Assembly (NCBI RefSeq): GCF_030268965.1
Contig: NZ_BSSE01000008.1
Coordinates: 62,001-126,000 of the forward strand
Reading direction: 5' to 3'
Length of the DNA stretch: 64,000 bases
Origin: Microtetraspora sp. NBRC 16547
GTDB lineage: Bacteria; Actinomycetota; Actinomycetes; Streptosporangiales; Streptosporangiaceae
The position numbers and the translations under genes are program-made. Below the pieces are notes generated by a model. The model searched no databases. It was not told where the DNA came from and worked only from the letters and a program-made list of their open reading frames with translations. Positions 9,022 to 18,599 of the stretch are shown here, piece after piece; positions within the stretch are counted from its first letter, which is position 1, and the number at the start of each line of letters is the position of its first letter.

Positions 9022-10359
9022 CTACGGGATAAGTGCCGATTCGCGGCGATTCTTGAGTGCTCTGTCGATCTGCCGTTCCATGATCATTGATCTTTCGCGG
9101 TCGCCTTCGGCCGCGGCGAGATTCCGCACGACGCGGAGTACGGCTCTCGCGACGTCGTGGAGACGCGTTTCCCTCGGCCGGTCGTCGGCGAGCGGGTCGA
9201 GGCCGAGGACATTCAGCATCGCGCGCACCGACCGGCATTTCCCGGCGGCGCTTTCCTGGTCGCCGTGATTCAGCGCGGCCTGGCCTTCGGTGACCGTCGC
9301 GTGTACGACCGACAGGGCCTGGGGCAGGTTGAGGTCGCCGTCCATGGCCGCGCTGAACTGGGCGGGAAGCTCGGAACCGGGGGCCGTGCCGACCCGGAGC
9401 ACGAACCTCTCCATCCGCCGGTAGGCGGTCGCCGCTTCCTCGACGGCCTCCGGGGAGAATTCCATCGGCGACCGGTAGTGGGCGGCGGACAGGTAATAGC
9501 GGAGTTCCATCGGGCGTACGCGGTCGAGGAGGGTGTGCACGGCGAGCGGATTGCGTGCGTGCTTTCTTATCTTCTCGCCGCGGTGGGTGACCGGCCCGTT
9601 GTGCACCCAGAAACGCGCGAAAGAATCCCCAGCCGCCCGGGACTGGGCCAGTTCGTTCTCATGGTGCGGAAATATCAGGTTCGCTCCGCCGCCGTGGATA
9701 TCGAATTCATGACCAAGATATTTCCGTGCCATGGCGGAGCATTCCAGGTGCCATCCGGGACGCCCGTCGCCCCACGGGGCGTGCCAGATCGGCTCGCCCG
9801 ACTTCGCCCGCTTCCACAATGCGAAATCACGCGGGTCGCGCTTTCCGTGTTCGTTCTCCTCGGTGACCCGTATTTTATCCGGCCGCTGCCGGGAAAGCGC
9901 CCCGTAGTCCGGGAAGGAATCGACCTCGAAATAGACGTCGCCATCGGACTCGTACGCGTGGCCCGCCGCGAGAAGCTGCTCCACGAGCTCGATCATCTCG
10001 GGGATGTGGCCGGTCGCCCGGGGCTCCACGCTGGGCGGAAGGCAGCCCAGCGCGGTGTAGGCGCGGTCGAACGACCGGTGGACGGGGTCGGTTATCCGCC
10101 ACCACTGGATCCCCTCGGAAAGGGACCTGCCGATTATCTTGTCCTCGATGTCGGTGACGTTCCGGCAGAAAATGACCCGGTATCCGCTGTGTCGCAGCCA
10201 GCGGTGCAGAATGTCGAAATTCACCTGTGATCGGATCTGACCGATATGCGGCGGCACGACCACGGTGGGACCGCAAAGATAAATCGATGCCATTCCCGGA
10301 ATTCGCGGGGTGAAATCGCGGACCGCGCGACGGCGTGTATCGTAAAGGCGAAGACCCAC
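9022..10359 (-). CDS. Cysteinyl-tRNA synthetase paralogue with altered HIGH and KMSKS motifs
   Basis: A 445-residue class I synthetase of the CysRS/MshC family. YLCGPTV supplies the first zinc cysteine, HLECSAM the second, and [18 protein letters not shown] the histidine and the C-half motif. The ATP-binding HIGH motif reads HIGQ (in PPHIGQIRS), and the KMSKS loop reads KIRKH (in [10 protein letters not shown]), keeping both lysines but losing both serines. Length and order match CysRS rather than MshC. It starts with GTG at 10359 with almost no leader. It stands alone, with more A/T at third positions than its neighbours. It could be a specialised or acquired CysRS (antibiotic-resistant form, amino-acid donor in a pathway) rather than the housekeeping enzyme. 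The family is certain; the role is not. Confidence 0.85.
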   Translation of the reverse strand: MGLRLYDTRRRAVRDFTPRIPGMASIYLCGPTVVVPPHIGQIRSQVNFDILHRWLRHSGYRVIFCRNVTDIEDKIIGRSLSEGIQWWRITDPVHRSFDRAYTALGCLPPSVEPRATGHIPEMIELVEQLLAAGHAYESDGDVYFEVDSFPDYGALSRQRPDKIRVTEENEHGKRDPRDFALWKRAKSGEPIWHAPWGDGRPGWHLECSAMARKYLGHEFDIHGGGANLIFPHHENELAQSRAAGDSFARFWVHNGPVTHRGEKIRKHARNPLAVHTLLDRVRPMELRYYLSAAHYRSPMEFSPEAVEEAATAYRRMERFVLRVGTAPGSELPAQFSAAMDGDLNLPQALSVVHATVTEGQAALNHGDQESAAGKCRSVRAMLNVLGLDPLADDRPRETRLHDVARAVLRVVRNLAAAEGDRERSMIMERQIDRALKNRRESALIP

Positions 10360-10472
10360 CTAGCCCAGGATAAGCGACTAATCCGCCCGCTGTCGACCGC
10401 ACGGCATAGCCGCCGGTCCGCGCATCCTGAAATGCGGATTGTGCGGCCGGGCGAAGGGGGAATAGCGGCTCG

Positions 10473-10757
10473 CTATCGGCGGATCACGTGCAGGACGCTG
10501 GCGACGCGCTCGGCGGCGGTGACGACGTCGGAGGCGTGCCCGATGCGACCGGCCCACGACAGCCAGTACCACCACTCGCCGTCGTTGGTATCCGAAGCCA
10601 GCACGTCCTCGGCGATGGTGGGCTCCATGGGGTTGACCACGCGCAGGCGCGGATCGAGCCCGGCCGGCGCGGTCAGACACACCTGGAAGGAGTGGGCTTC
10701 GAGCTGGGCGGCCAGCCGCTCAAGGTGGTCCATCGCCTCGTTGCGATCTGCCTGCAT
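10473..10757 (-). CDS. Small conserved-type protein divergent from an XRE regulator, function unknown
   Basis: A 94-residue protein starting at ATG 10757 with a good GGAGAG ribosome binding site seven bases upstream. It begins MQADRNEAMDHLERLAAQLE and ends HASDVVTAAERVASVLHVIRR. It has an amphipathic N-terminal helix and a Trp/Tyr-rich centre (GEWWYWLSW). Longer frames on this strand begin upstream without support. It diverges from the XRE regulator at 11002; the 244-base gap carries direct repeats (GCAATCCGC twice near 10820-10840, TAACCAGG twice) that could be operator half-sites. The domain is unrecognised. Confidence 0.65.
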   Translation of the reverse strand: MQADRNEAMDHLERLAAQLEAHSFQVCLTAPAGLDPRLRVVNPMEPTIAEDVLASDTNDGEWWYWLSWAGRIGHASDVVTAAERVASVLHVIRR

Positions 10758-11001
10758 GGGGTCTCTCCGGGGACGTCGGGACCTTTCTCCGGAAAGCGTG
10801 AACCTCCGCGGACCCAGCGGCAATCCGCCGCAATCCGCGAAACCGTGCGATAACCAGGGAACTCGCCGGAAATCCGTGGAACACCCTCGGATCCCGGCCA
10901 CGAACCCATAACGGTGCGAGGGGTTGCGTGCGTGCCGGTTAACGTGTGGGAAATATCCGTAACCAGGCGACACACTCCATGCAGCAGCGAAGGGCAGGAC
11001 C

Positions 11002-12456
11002 ATGGCCCGAGGAGAGCATCCCCCCGCGTGCGCTCGTCGCTGGCGCGAGCAGGCCGCGGCCCGGCAGTGGACGCCGTGGCAGACGGTCCAGGCCATCCAC
11101 GGATGCTGCGGCGTGAGCATGCTCAAGGCCCACCGGCTGGCACGGGGATGGTCGGCCCGGCAGGCGATCGAGGAGCTCGAACACCTCTGCGAGCGGCACG
11201 CGCTCGGCCTGCCGCGGGCGAGCATCGACCTGCTGAACGCCTGGGAGAACAACCGGGCCAGGCCACGCCCCCAGACCATCGACCTGCTGGCCCGCCTGTA
11301 CCAGGCGAACGCCGTACGGCTCGGCCTGGCCGCGGACTACTGCGAGGACACGGGCGGGCAGAAGGTCGTCGTGGTCGCGGCGGGCCGGCCCGCCGAGGCG
11401 GTGCGCGTCGACGACACGGTGGACGACACTGCGGACGACGCTGCGGACGACACCGAACGGCGGGCGCTGTTCCACCAGGCCGAGCTCATGGGGACGCCGA
11501 ACGGCCGGTTCTTCGCGGAGGTCGAGGGGACCAGGCACGACCTCGACCGGGCGCTCGCCACCGGCACCGTCACCGAGGACCAGCTCGACCGGCTGGACGA
11601 GCAGGTGCTGCGCTATCGCAGGGAGTACATGACGACTCCGCCGATGCCCATGCTCTGCCGGGTCATGCTGGAGATCGCCGACGTGCGCAGGCTGACCGTG
11701 ATGCGGCAGCCGTCCTCCTCGCAGCGCCGCCTGCTCACCGCGACCACGATGCTCGCCCTGCTGTCGGCCGACGCGCTGATGAAGCTCGGCGACACGCGGC
11801 AGGCCCACGCCTGGTACGGCACGGCCAGGGCGGCGTCCGACGACGTCGGGGACCTGCGGCTGCGCGCCCTGGTCCGGGCGCAGCAGACGATGCTGCTCTA
11901 CTACTACGGCGACCTCAACGAGACCGTGCGGCTGGCGCGCGAGGCGCGGATGCTGGCCGGGTCGGCGCCGAGCTCGCCGGCGGCGCTCGCGGCGGCGGCC
12001 GAGGCCCGCGCCCTGGCCCGCATGGGGAAGGGCAAGGCGGCCAGGATCGCCCTCGCCGAGGCCGAGCAGATCTTCGCCCGGATGCGGGGGTTGAGCCAGG
12101 ACGACCTGGCCTTCGTCTTCACCGAGAAGCGGATGATGTTCTACCGCACCGGGACACTGATCGAGCTGGGCGACGCCCAGCCGCTCCGGACGATCGACGC
12201 GTTCCCGCCGGGTTTCCAGACGATCGACCCCGCGCTGATCCTGCTGGACCAGGCGTCCCACCTGGCCAGGCACGGTGACGGGGAGGAGGCGTGCCGGATC
12301 GCCGCCGAGGCGCTGAGCCAGGTACCGGCCGAGCACCGCACCTCGATCGTGGTCACCCGGGCCAGGGCGCTGCTCGCCGACGTCGATCCGCGGACACCGG
12401 CCGTACGACATCTGAACCGGGTGCTCGCCGAGTCGGCGGCGCGGCTCGCCCTATGA
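11002..12456 (+). CDS. XRE-type HTH regulator with TPR-like C-terminal region
   Basis: A 484-residue protein. The N-terminal third holds a helix-turn-helix (around KAHRLARGWSARQAIEELEH to LLNAWENNRARPRPQTIDLLARLY), as in actinomycete XRE regulators. A short acidic linker follows (VDDTVDDTADDAADD, about 138-152), then roughly 320 residues of Ala/Leu-rich helical repeats typical of TPR sensing domains. The ATG is preceded by AGGGCAGGACC. Its stop TGA overlaps the ATG of the kinase gene downstream (ATGA at 12453), so the two are translationally coupled. Likely a DNA-binding sensor controlling this locus; the ligand is unknown. Confidence 0.85.
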   Translation: MARGEHPPACARRWREQAAARQWTPWQTVQAIHGCCGVSMLKAHRLARGWSARQAIEELEHLCERHALGLPRASIDLLNAWENNRARPRPQTIDLLARLYQANAVRLGLAADYCEDTGGQKVVVVAAGRPAEAVRVDDTVDDTADDAADDTERRALFHQAELMGTPNGRFFAEVEGTRHDLDRALATGTVTEDQLDRLDEQVLRYRREYMTTPPMPMLCRVMLEIADVRRLTVMRQPSSSQRRLLTATTMLALLSADALMKLGDTRQAHAWYGTARAASDDVGDLRLRALVRAQQTMLLYYYGDLNETVRLAREARMLAGSAPSSPAALAAAAEARALARMGKGKAARIALAEAEQIFARMRGLSQDDLAFVFTEKRMMFYRTGTLIELGDAQPLRTIDAFPPGFQTIDPALILLDQASHLARHGDGEEACRIAAEALSQVPAEHRTSIVVTRARALLADVDPRTPAVRHLNRVLAESAARLAL

Positions 12457-13370
12457 ACCTGTCCGCGACGTCCAGCCTGTCCGACGAGGCATACACGGTG
12501 CTGCGGGACGTGTGCCGGCGGATCGGGGTGGACGCCCGGGGCGCCCAGCTCATGCGGCTGCGCAGCAACGCGGTGTTCAAGCTGCGCGGCGACATGGGCG
12601 ACATGGTCGTCAGGATCGCGACCGCCCCGGACGCGCTGACCCGGCTGCCCGTGGTGCTCGCCGTCGCCCGGTGGCTCGCCGACCGCGGCTTCCCGACCGT
12701 ACGTCCGGTGGACGAGATCCCGGGCCAGCCGATCGTGCACGAGGGCCGGGCGGTCACGTTCTGGCGGTACGTCCGGTCGCGGGGCCGCCCGACCACGCGC
12801 GAGCTCGGCCGGGTCCTGCGCAACCTGCACCACGAGCCGGTGCCGCCGATGGCGCTGCGCCGGCTCACCGACCCGCTGGCCGAGGTGCGCCACGCGGTCG
12901 AGCACTGGGCCGAGGTGCTGACCCCGGGCCAGCGGGCCTGGCTCAGCGACCGGATCGAGCACCTCACCTGGGGCTGGCAGGCCCTGGAGACCGGGCCGCC
13001 CGTGCTGCTGCACGGCGACGCGTGGATCGACAACCTGCTCCGCTGCCAGGACGGCCACGTCGTCCTGTGCGACTGGGACGGCGTCGCGGTGGGGCCGCGC
13101 GAGTGGGACCTCGTGCACACCTATCACGGGCAGCGCCGCTTCGGCCTGAGCGCCGCCGAGGTGGACGCGTTCGCCCACGCGTACGGCTCGGATCTGCGGA
13201 GCTGGCCCGGATACAGCACCCTGATGGAAGTCAGGGACATGTACGCCGTCGGCATCCACATCCGCAACGCCTCAGGCGACCCCTTCTCCAGGCAGGAGCT
13301 GCCGCGCAGGCTCGACTCGCTGACGCGGGGCGACGGCCACGCCCGGTGGTACATGGCGGCCACTTCCTAG
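12453..13370 (+). CDS. APH-fold phosphotransferase (aminoglycoside phosphotransferase family)
   Basis: A 305-residue protein with the APH/choline-kinase active site: LLHGDAWIDNLL (catalytic Asp and metal-binding Asn) and LCDWDGVAVGPREWDL (the DxD metal site). The N-lobe contains NAVFKLRGDMGDMVVRIA in place of a standard P-loop and lysine strand. Members phosphorylate antibiotics, sugars or other small molecules; this one is coupled to an XRE regulator rather than a resistance cassette, so the substrate is open. The ATG overlaps the regulator's stop by four bases. Its TAG stop lies inside the left end of the palindromic element at 13368-13531, so the last residues may have been altered when that element inserted. 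Confidence 0.85.
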   Translation: MNLSATSSLSDEAYTVLRDVCRRIGVDARGAQLMRLRSNAVFKLRGDMGDMVVRIATAPDALTRLPVVLAVARWLADRGFPTVRPVDEIPGQPIVHEGRAVTFWRYVRSRGRPTTRELGRVLRNLHHEPVPPMALRRLTDPLAEVRHAVEHWAEVLTPGQRAWLSDRIEHLTWGWQALETGPPVLLHGDAWIDNLLRCQDGHVVLCDWDGVAVGPREWDLVHTYHGQRRFGLSAAEVDAFAHAYGSDLRSWPGYSTLMEVRDMYAVGIHIRNASGDPFSRQELPRRLDSLTRGDGHARWYMAATS

Positions 13371-13531
13371 TGCCCCTCCCGGCAATCTTTGCCCCGTCGC
13401 GTCGCCCAGGACGGCACCTCGCTGCGTTGTCGTCGTCGCTCGTAGGCTCCGCTACGAGCTCCTCCTCCGCCTTGCGATGCACCGCCCTGGACACCGCTCC
13501 TTCCGGGCAAACCTTGCCGGTCACGGCACTA
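13368..13531. repeat. 164-bp palindromic MITE-like element
   Basis: The two ends form an imperfect inverted repeat: the left end starts TAGTGCC and continues CCGGCAATCTTTGCCC, and the reverse complement of the right end starts TAGTGCC and continues CCGGCAAGGTTTGCCC. The symmetry runs inward on both sides (CCAGGACGGCACCTCGC against CCAGGGCGGTGCATCGC) to a central CGTAGGCTCCGCTACG hairpin. There is no coding content. This is the structure of a small non-autonomous mobile element or a REP/BIME-type repeat. It could also act as a terminator for the XRE-kinase pair. The remaining bases to 13668 hold nothing else recognisable. Confidence 0.7.
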
Positions 13532-13668
13532 GGCACACTGCCCAGCCCCGGGGCCGGACCCGGAGGATCACCCCGGAGATCCCTAGGGGTTCCTAGGGGA
13601 AAGGTCGGGGAAGCGTCCGGTCGATCTCCGATGGGACGGAGTCGATCTCCTGGCCAGAGTGATGAGTC

Positions 13669-14709
13669 ATGGGCATCGTGTTGGGATATATGGCGATCAT
13701 CACGGGTGCGGCGGGGATGGTGCTGCTGCACCTCCTCTCGGAGCTCAACCCCCTCCGGGACATGATCAGCGACTACGTGTTCACCCCGCACGGCTGGCTG
13801 CTCCCCGTCTCGCTGTCGCTGCTCTCGGTGGGGGCCGCCGTCCACGCCGTACGGCTCGCGTGCCTGGACCGCCGGGCGGCGCTGCTGGTCGGCGGCTGGG
13901 CCGGCTGCATCCTGCTGGTCGCGGGCTTCCCGACCGATCGGCCGGGCATGTCCCTCTCGATGTCCGGTGAGATCCACCGTTACGCCGCGTTCGTGGCGTT
14001 CGTCTGCATGCCGCTGGCCGGCCTGCTCGTCGCCCGGCGGACCGGCTCGCGCCTCGTCCGCGCCCTGAGCCTGACCGCGTTCGGGTCGCTCCTCCTCGTG
14101 ACGGTGCCGTACGCGATGCGGGTGGTGGGCCTGGACCCGGGGGTGGTGCCCGCGGGTCTCACCCAGCGGCTGACGGTCGTCTCCGAGGTGGGCGTGCTGC
14201 TCGTGGTGGCGCTCCTCGCGGGGGTGTCGCCGTCATCCGCCGCCGCAGGCCGCGAAGACGAACGCGTCCTTGGGCAGCGGGTAGGCGTCCCGGACCCTGC
14301 TCGCCCCGGTCTCGGCGTCGAACTCGCCGATCCACATGCTCTTCACCCGGTCGACGTGCAGGGTGATCTGCTGCTCGCCGGTCCAGTCGATCATGTAGGG
14401 CGGGGTGCCGCCCGGCAGCTTGACGCGGAGGCTCCGGATGAGCCGGTCGGTGGCCATGTCGTACAGCTTGAGGCTCGATCCGGCGTAGACGGCGACGGTG
14501 TGGCCGTCGGAGGACAGCGCGCGGGGCTGGTTGTTCGCGATGACCTGGGGCGGGTCGACCCGGGCCAGCTCGGCCCCCGACGTGTCGTAAGTGATCAGGG
14601 CGGTGGTGTTCTCGTCGGCGTCGAAGTCGGTGAGGAGGGTCTCACCGTCGCCGCTGAAGGTCGCGTTATAGGCCGCGGCGGGCAGGGCCGCACCCTGGCC
14701 GGGGTTTGA
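13669..14709 (+). CDS. DUF998 family membrane protein with run-on C-terminus
   Basis: The first 188 residues form a polytopic DUF998-like protein (VLGYMAIITGAAGMVLLH, then LNPLRDMISDYVFTPHGW, then about six helices), and DUF998 proteins are normally near 200 residues. From codon 189, at base 14233, the frame is antisense to the neighbouring gene, whose stop codon is at exactly 14233-14235, and it continues 158 codons to 14709 with no membrane character. The natural stop was probably lost by a deletion joining the two gene ends. The true functional product is the first part. ATG 13669 has only a weak GAGTGA upstream. Confidence 0.7.
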   Translation: MGIVLGYMAIITGAAGMVLLHLLSELNPLRDMISDYVFTPHGWLLPVSLSLLSVGAAVHAVRLACLDRRAALLVGGWAGCILLVAGFPTDRPGMSLSMSGEIHRYAAFVAFVCMPLAGLLVARRTGSRLVRALSLTAFGSLLLVTVPYAMRVVGLDPGVVPAGLTQRLTVVSEVGVLLVVALLAGVSPSSAAAGREDERVLGQRVGVPDPARPGLGVELADPHALHPVDVQGDLLLAGPVDHVGRGAARQLDAEAPDEPVGGHVVQLEARSGVDGDGVAVGGQRAGLVVRDDLGRVDPGQLGPRRVVSDQGGGVLVGVEVGEEGLTVAAEGRVIGRGGQGRTLAGV

Positions 14710-15234
14710 CACGGCGTACACACGGGTCGGCTGCCGCTTGTAGGCGCCGTTGTAGTAGTCGACGAGCAGGTGTCCGCCGTCCTGCGACAGGTCGAGCTTG
14801 GCCGTCTCCATGTTCAGCCCCTTGATCTTGGGCATCACGTGGACCGCCCCGCCCAACTCGCGCACGACGAGCCGGCGGTCGCTCTTGCGGAAGTACGCCA
14901 CGGAGCGGCCGTCACCGCTGACCGCGATGGGCGCCGCCATGTACTTCACCGTCTTCCCCTTGGCGTCGAGCGGCCAGACGAGCGCGTCGGGCAGCGTCGC
15001 GGTCTTCCCGCTGTGCATGCCCAGTCGCCACGGCCCGCAGGGGACCCTCTCGTACACGCGGTCGTCGCACCCCTTGACGGAGACGTGCCTGATCATGTCG
15101 TGCGCCCGGGTGTGCGCCTGGGCCGGCACGGCTGCCGCCCCCAGCGTCGCCAGCGCCCCCAGGGTCCCCGCGGCGAGCGCGGTGATCGCGCGGCGGGCCG
15201 GCACCCGTGCGGCCGGCCGGATCATCGTCTTCAT
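14233..15234 (-). CDS. Secreted beta-propeller-like protein, function unknown
   Basis: A 333-residue protein with a clear signal peptide (MKTMIRPAARVPARR, hydrophobic stretch, probable cleavage after VPAQA). The mature part has repeated blade-like strands (IAVSGDGRSVAYF, LDLSQDGGHLLVDYY, ATFSGDGETLLTDF, RALSSDGHTVAVYA) resembling WD40/TolB-type propellers. There are cysteines at VKGCDDRVYERVPCGPW and near the C-terminus (FAACGGG). ATG 15234 was chosen over the ATG seven codons upstream because GGAGAGGCCC lies just ahead of it. It overlaps the run-on tail of the DUF998 gene by 477 bases. Two direct repeats GTGTCGCGAAA (15361-15371 and 15384-15394) lie upstream. Confidence 0.8.
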   Translation of the reverse strand: MKTMIRPAARVPARRAITALAAGTLGALATLGAAAVPAQAHTRAHDMIRHVSVKGCDDRVYERVPCGPWRLGMHSGKTATLPDALVWPLDAKGKTVKYMAAPIAVSGDGRSVAYFRKSDRRLVVRELGGAVHVMPKIKGLNMETAKLDLSQDGGHLLVDYYNGAYKRQPTRVYAVSNPGQGAALPAAAYNATFSGDGETLLTDFDADENTTALITYDTSGAELARVDPPQVIANNQPRALSSDGHTVAVYAGSSLKLYDMATDRLIRSLRVKLPGGTPPYMIDWTGEQQITLHVDRVKSMWIGEFDAETGASRVRDAYPLPKDAFVFAACGGG

Positions 15235-15399
15235 GGGCCTCTCCTCTCTTCCCATTGGTTAGACAGGCGGGTCCCGCGGCCGGTTGGTCACGACTCCGCA
15301 TCAACTTCAACTCGTTGTCACATGAATGGCAAATCGTGTCAATGACTGCGCCTCCGCGCAGTGTCGCGAAAGCAGTGGAAAGAGTGTCGCGAAACAGGA

Positions 15400-15439
15400 A
15401 GACCCCCGCCGATGTGTCGTGACACACCGGCGGGGGTCT
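15400..15439 (-). terminator. Strong stem-loop terminator for mdh
   Basis: A 19-bp stem (15400-15418 pairing with 15421-15439, 18 of 19 positions matched) closes on a two-base loop. It begins 20 bases after the mdh stop on the reverse strand and is followed there by TCCTGTTT. It matches a rho-independent terminator. Confidence 0.8.
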
Positions 15440-15458
15440 GTGGACTCCGCTGGGACCC

Positions 15459-16553
<1,095 letters not shown>

Positions 16554-16591
16554 TCAGACCGGGGTGTGGGGTGACCTACGCTGAGTGAGAC

Positions 16592-17806
16592 ATGATTGAC
16601 TTTCCGTTTCCTCCGGCTTTGCGGCTGCTCAGGTGGGCCATTCACGGCACCTTCGCGGTGCTCCTCGTGCTCGCCGTCGTGCAGGAGGACCGTACGGCCG
16701 TGGTGGCCGGGGGCGTCCTGCTGGGCGCCTTCTATGCGGTGGGGCTCTTCGCCGAGTCGCGGCTGCCCGACTTCGGAGGGCGCAGGCACCTGATCCTCGG
16801 CCGGATCTGGCTGCTCCTGGTGACCCTGGGATGGGCGGCGCTGGCGCTGGCCGCGCCGAGCTTCGTCTGGCTGGCCTTCCCACTGTTCTTCGGCTACCTC
16901 CACCTGCTGCCCCTGCCCGTGGCCGTGCCCGGCGTTGTCGTCCTGACCGCCGCCGCCGTCGCGGCGGGGAGCTGGCATGCGGGCACCCTGACCCCGCCGC
17001 AGGTCATCGGACCGATGATCGGCGCGGCCGTGGCGATCCTCATGGCGCTGGTCTACAAGGCGCTCTACCACGAGAGCGAGCAGCGGCAGCTCCTGATCGA
17101 CGACCTGGTCCGCACCCGCGAGAAGCTGGTGCGCGCCGAGGGCGACGCCGCCACGCTGGCCGAGCGTGAGCGCCTGGCCCGCGAGATCCACGACACCCTC
17201 GCCCAGGGCATGTCGAGCATCGTCCTGCTGCTCCGGGCCGCCCGCCGCGACCTCGCCACCCAGCCGGAGAGCGCCGAGGAGCGGGTGCTTGAGGCCGAGC
17301 GCGCGGCGGCGGAGAACCTGGAGGAGGCGCGCAACTTCGTCCGGGGTCTGGCGCCACCCGCCCTGCAGCATTCCTCCCTCGCCGCGGCGCTGCGCAGGAT
17401 CAGCGACTCGGCCGCGGCGCGGACGCCGACGCGGGTGCGGTTCGAGGTGTCCGGCGACCCGGTCGAGTTGCCTCCCGCCTACGATCTGACCCTGCTGCGG
17501 GTCGCCCAGGGCGCGCTCGGCAACGTCGGCCGCCACTCGGGCGCGGACAACGCGGGGGTGACCCTCACCTACCTGGACGACGTGGTCGTGCTGGACGTGT
17601 TCGACGACGGCCGGGGGTTCGACCCGGCGCGCATCCCCGCGGACGGCCCCGGCACGGGGTACGGCCTGCGTGCCATGCGCGACCGCGCCGCCGCACTCGG
17701 CGGCACCCTGGCCGTCGAGTCCACCCCGGGCGAGGGAACGGCCGTGGTGATGACGCTGCCGCTGCCGAACGAGAAGCCGCTGCCGAGCGAGAAGGAGGAC
17801 CGATGA
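16592..17806 (+). CDS. NarL-family sensor histidine kinase
   Basis: A 404-residue protein with about five N-terminal transmembrane helices (residues 10-155), a dimerisation/phosphoacceptor domain with the HisKA_3 motif ERERLAREIHDTLAQGMSS (His 200) and a C-terminal ATPase domain with DDGRGFDP and GYGLRAMRDRAAALGG. It has almost no extracytoplasmic loop, so it probably senses a membrane-borne signal, as in intramembrane-sensing kinases. Its stop overlaps the ATG of the response regulator (ATGA at 17803), so the pair is co-translated. Confidence 0.93.
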   Translation: MIDFPFPPALRLLRWAIHGTFAVLLVLAVVQEDRTAVVAGGVLLGAFYAVGLFAESRLPDFGGRRHLILGRIWLLLVTLGWAALALAAPSFVWLAFPLFFGYLHLLPLPVAVPGVVVLTAAAVAAGSWHAGTLTPPQVIGPMIGAAVAILMALVYKALYHESEQRQLLIDDLVRTREKLVRAEGDAATLAERERLAREIHDTLAQGMSSIVLLLRAARRDLATQPESAEERVLEAERAAAENLEEARNFVRGLAPPALQHSSLAAALRRISDSAAARTPTRVRFEVSGDPVELPPAYDLTLLRVAQGALGNVGRHSGADNAGVTLTYLDDVVVLDVFDDGRGFDPARIPADGPGTGYGLRAMRDRAAALGGTLAVESTPGEGTAVVMTLPLPNEKPLPSEKEDR

Positions 17807-18438
17807 GCGCGCCGATCCGGATCCTGCTGGTCGACGACCACCCGGTGGTCCGTTCGGGCATCCGCGCCATGCTGCTCGGCCAGCCGGACTTCGAACTCGT
17901 CGGCGAGGCCGCGGGCGGCGAGGACGGCGTCGCCGAGGCGGCGCGGCTGCGGCCGGACGTCGTGCTGATGGACCTGCGGCTCGGCCCCGGCATCCACGGC
18001 AGCGAGGCGACCCGGCGGATCATCGCGGGGGAGGGGAAGCCCCGCGTCCTCGTGCTCACCACCTTCGACACCGACGCCGACATCCTCGCGGCCATCGAAG
18101 CGGGCGCGACCGGCTACCTGCTGAAGGACGCCCCCTCGGAGGAGTTGCACGCGGCGATCAGGTCCGCCGCGAGCGGGGCCAGCGCGCTCGCGCCGAGCGT
18201 CGCGTCCCGGCTGCTCGGCCGCGTACGCGAACCCGAGGGCACGCTGAGCCCGAGAGAGCTGGAGGTGCTCGGCCACGTTGCGGAGGGCCTGTCCAACCGG
18301 CAGATCAGCAAGCGGATGTTCCTCAGCGAGACGACCGTCAAGACGCATCTCGTGCACATCTACACCAAGCTCGACGTGGACTCCCGTACGGCGGCGGTCG
18401 CGGTCGCCACCCGTCGCGGCCTCATCCGCCCCACCTGA
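17803..18438 (+). CDS. NarL/LuxR-type response regulator
   Basis: A 211-residue protein. The receiver domain has the acidic pair LLVDDHPVVRSG (Asp 11-12), phosphoacceptor Asp 57 in VVLMDLRLG, and the Thr and Lys positions in VLVLTTFDT and GYLLKDAP. A LuxR-type helix-turn-helix follows (LSPRELEVLGHVAEGLSNRQ, then SETTVKTHLVHIYTKL). It is the cognate partner of the upstream kinase; target genes are not evident from position. Confidence 0.95.
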   Translation: MSAPIRILLVDDHPVVRSGIRAMLLGQPDFELVGEAAGGEDGVAEAARLRPDVVLMDLRLGPGIHGSEATRRIIAGEGKPRVLVLTTFDTDADILAAIEAGATGYLLKDAPSEELHAAIRSAASGASALAPSVASRLLGRVREPEGTLSPRELEVLGHVAEGLSNRQISKRMFLSETTVKTHLVHIYTKLDVDSRTAAVAVATRRGLIRPT

Positions 18439-18535
18439 CGGTTCGGCACGTTTCTGCTCAAGAACGCCTACCCGCCCCTCTCGTGAGCCGCGCCTCCCAC
18501 ATCCGAGCCGCGTCCGTCTGAGCCGCGTCTCCTCC

Positions 18536-18565
18536 GCGGGCCCCGTCGATTCCGGCGGGGCCCGC
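18536..18565 (+). terminator. Hairpin terminator after the two-component operon
   Basis: GCGGGCCCCG at 18536-18545 pairs perfectly with CGGGGCCCGC at 18556-18565 across a ten-base loop, and CCCTTTCC follows. It lies 98 bases after the response-regulator stop and just before the convergent small membrane gene. Confidence 0.75.
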
Positions 18566-18599
18566 CCCTTTCCGGCGGTCGGTGGCGGCTTTCCGGCGG

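Noticed and set aside
9022-10359. MshC (mycothiol ligase) for the synthetase-like gene
   Set aside because: Motif order and the HGGGxNLxFPHHENE block follow CysRS more closely, and no other mycothiol gene is adjacent.
10939-12411. 490-codon reverse frame over the XRE regulator
   Set aside because: Antisense; the forward frame has an HTH, helical repeats and a coupled downstream gene.
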